Source: DATKMG01 sp035541995 (GTDB lineage: Bacteria; Acidobacteriota; Terriglobia; Versatilivoradales; Versatilivoraceae). From it: 6,272 nucleotides of DNA. This document shows, one piece after another, positions 5,455 to 6,272 of this stretch (positions are counted from its first letter, which is position 1; each line of letters opens with the position of its first letter). The DNA lies in assembly GCA_035541995.1 (NCBI GenBank), contig DATKMG010000793.1, forward strand, positions 1 through 6,272, read 5' to 3'. Under the pieces are notes generated by a model. It saw only the letters and a list, made by a program, of their open reading frames with translations. It was not told where the DNA came from and ran no database searches. The position numbers and the translations under genes were made by a program.

Positions 5455-6272
5455 TTCTTCTTCTCCGGAAATAGATGCTGATTAAACCATTTCAAGATGG
5501 TTTCCTGTGCAGCCAGCAGGGGCTTACCTTTAAGCGTATGGCCGGTATCTTCCTCAGGCGCATACAAAATTACAATGTCGTGTTCCTTCTGACTTTTAGT
5601 CAGTTCCTCGTCCATTTTCCAGGCGTGTTCCGGCAGTACCAGGCGGTCGTTGTTTCCATGCACAATCAAGACGGGCACATTGATCTTGCCGGCGAAATGC
5701 AAGGGCGAGAGATCTCTATATTTTTCGGGAGAAGACAAAGGGCTGCTGTTCATTAACCGCTGCATAATTCCGAAGTTTGGGGCAATCTCGCTTTCATAAT
5801 CGTATTGTTTGCCAAGATCAGTGAACCCGCCGATGGCCGCAGCAGCTTTGAAGGGGTTGGAGCGGGCAACGGCACAGAAGGTGATATAGGCACCGCGGTC
5901 CTCTCCCATGATGGCGAGTTTGTCCTTTTGAATGTTCGTTAGTGACTGAAGGTACTTGCCCCCGGAAATAACGTCATCAACCTCCTTGCCACCCATGGTC
6001 AGCTTGTTTTTGAACTCCTTGCCATGCCCGTCACTGCCGCGATAGTCCACATCCAGGAGGATAAAACCGTGGTCTACAAAAAAATCGTCAGCCCTCAACT
6101 GGGCATGTCCACTGATGCCCCCGTGCACGCGAACGATGCCCGGGAAAGGCCCGTCCCCTTTGGGATGGTAGAGAGTTCCATAAATCTTCAATCCATCGCT
6201 GCTCTTAAACGTCACGGGTTGGACGAGAGAAGGTTCCTGAGCAGAAAACACCCCGCCACTCACCATGCCTAG
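5451..6272 (-). CDS. secreted S9/dienelactone-hydrolase-like protein with Asp at the nucleophile position (N-terminus outside window)
   Basis: The frame is open through the right edge. Numbering here is from the internal ATG at 6266 (271 residues). The sequence just inside the edge, LGMVSGGVFSA followed by QEP, looks like the end of a signal peptide with cleavage after Ala9, so the true start is probably off the edge and the protein exported. Features of an alpha/beta hydrolase follow: oxyanion-loop RVHGG (46-50), YRGSDGHG (75-82), nucleophile elbow KLAIMGEDRGAY (116-127), acid VLIVHGNNDRLV (199-210; Asp207) and His243 in DTGHTL. S9 peptidases and relatives have GxSxG at the elbow; here GEDRG puts Asp123 where Ser is expected. 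Haloalkane dehalogenases and epoxide hydrolases use Asp there, but the rest of this protein is S9/DLH-like. It could be a non-peptidase hydrolase or an inactive homologue. It overlaps the DinB-like gene by four bases. Confidence 0.85.
   Translation of the reverse strand, partial: LGMVSGGVFSAQEPSLVQPVTFKSSDGLKIYGTLYHPKGDGPFPGIVRVHGGISGHAQLRADDFFVDHGFILLDVDYRGSDGHGKEFKNKLTMGGKEVDDVISGGKYLQSLTNIQKDKLAIMGEDRGAYITFCAVARSNPFKAAAAIGGFTDLGKQYDYESEIAPNFGIMQRLMNSSPLSSPEKYRDLSPLHFAGKINVPVLIVHGNNDRLVLPEHAWKMDEELTKSQKEHDIVILYAPEEDTGHTLKGKPLLAAQETILKWFNQHLFPEKKK
5463..5466 (-). promoter_or_regulatory. ribosome binding site for the DinB-like gene inside the hydrolase 3' end
   Basis: GGAG followed by eight bases and then ATG on the - strand, encoded within the last codons of the hydrolase. 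Together with the ATGA overlap it supports coupled translation and the chosen DinB start. Confidence 0.55.

Overview
This 6.3 kb window looks like chromosomal DNA of an environmental, probably soil, bacterium. Acidobacteriota is my best guess, from the DinB-type protein, several alpha/beta hydrolases, a BNR-type beta-propeller carbohydrate-active protein and the intergenic repeat style. That is an impression of gene content, since no phylogenetic marker is present. Only the first, truncated gene is on the + strand; everything from 492 to the right edge reads on the - strand.

Layout, left to right: (1) the C-terminal 108 residues of an alpha/beta hydrolase (1-327, +). (2) A short convergent spacer with an 8-bp tandem repeat (454-477). 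(3) A two-gene - strand unit: an acyl-CoA dehydrogenase-fold flavoprotein (1407-2558) followed after 60 bases by a PhnD/SsuA-like substrate-binding-protein homologue without a signal peptide (492-1346). A candidate promoter lies at 2603-2632. (4) About 650 bases without a convincing gene (2574-3227). (5) A secreted BNR_4-type beta-propeller protein (3228-4565) resembling ulvan-lyase-like polysaccharide-active enzymes. (6) A remnant of an LpqC/PHB-depolymerase-type esterase (about 4572-4775, with a possible detached signal peptide at 4795-4887). (7) A DinB-superfamily metal-binding protein (4960-5454), translationally coupled by an ATGA overlap to (8) a secreted S9/dienelactone-hydrolase-like protein (5451 to the right edge) whose N-terminus is outside the window.

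Three points merit attention. The flavoprotein lacks a Glu at both positions known to hold the acyl-CoA dehydrogenase base and is paired with an apparently cytoplasmic binding protein; the pair is visibly richer in G+C than its flanks. This may be an undescribed oxidoreductase plus small-ligand-sensor module. The right-edge hydrolase has Asp instead of Ser at its nucleophile elbow. The esterase remnant shows decay of a once larger set of - strand hydrolases. No RNA genes, CRISPR arrays, transposases or phage genes were seen.
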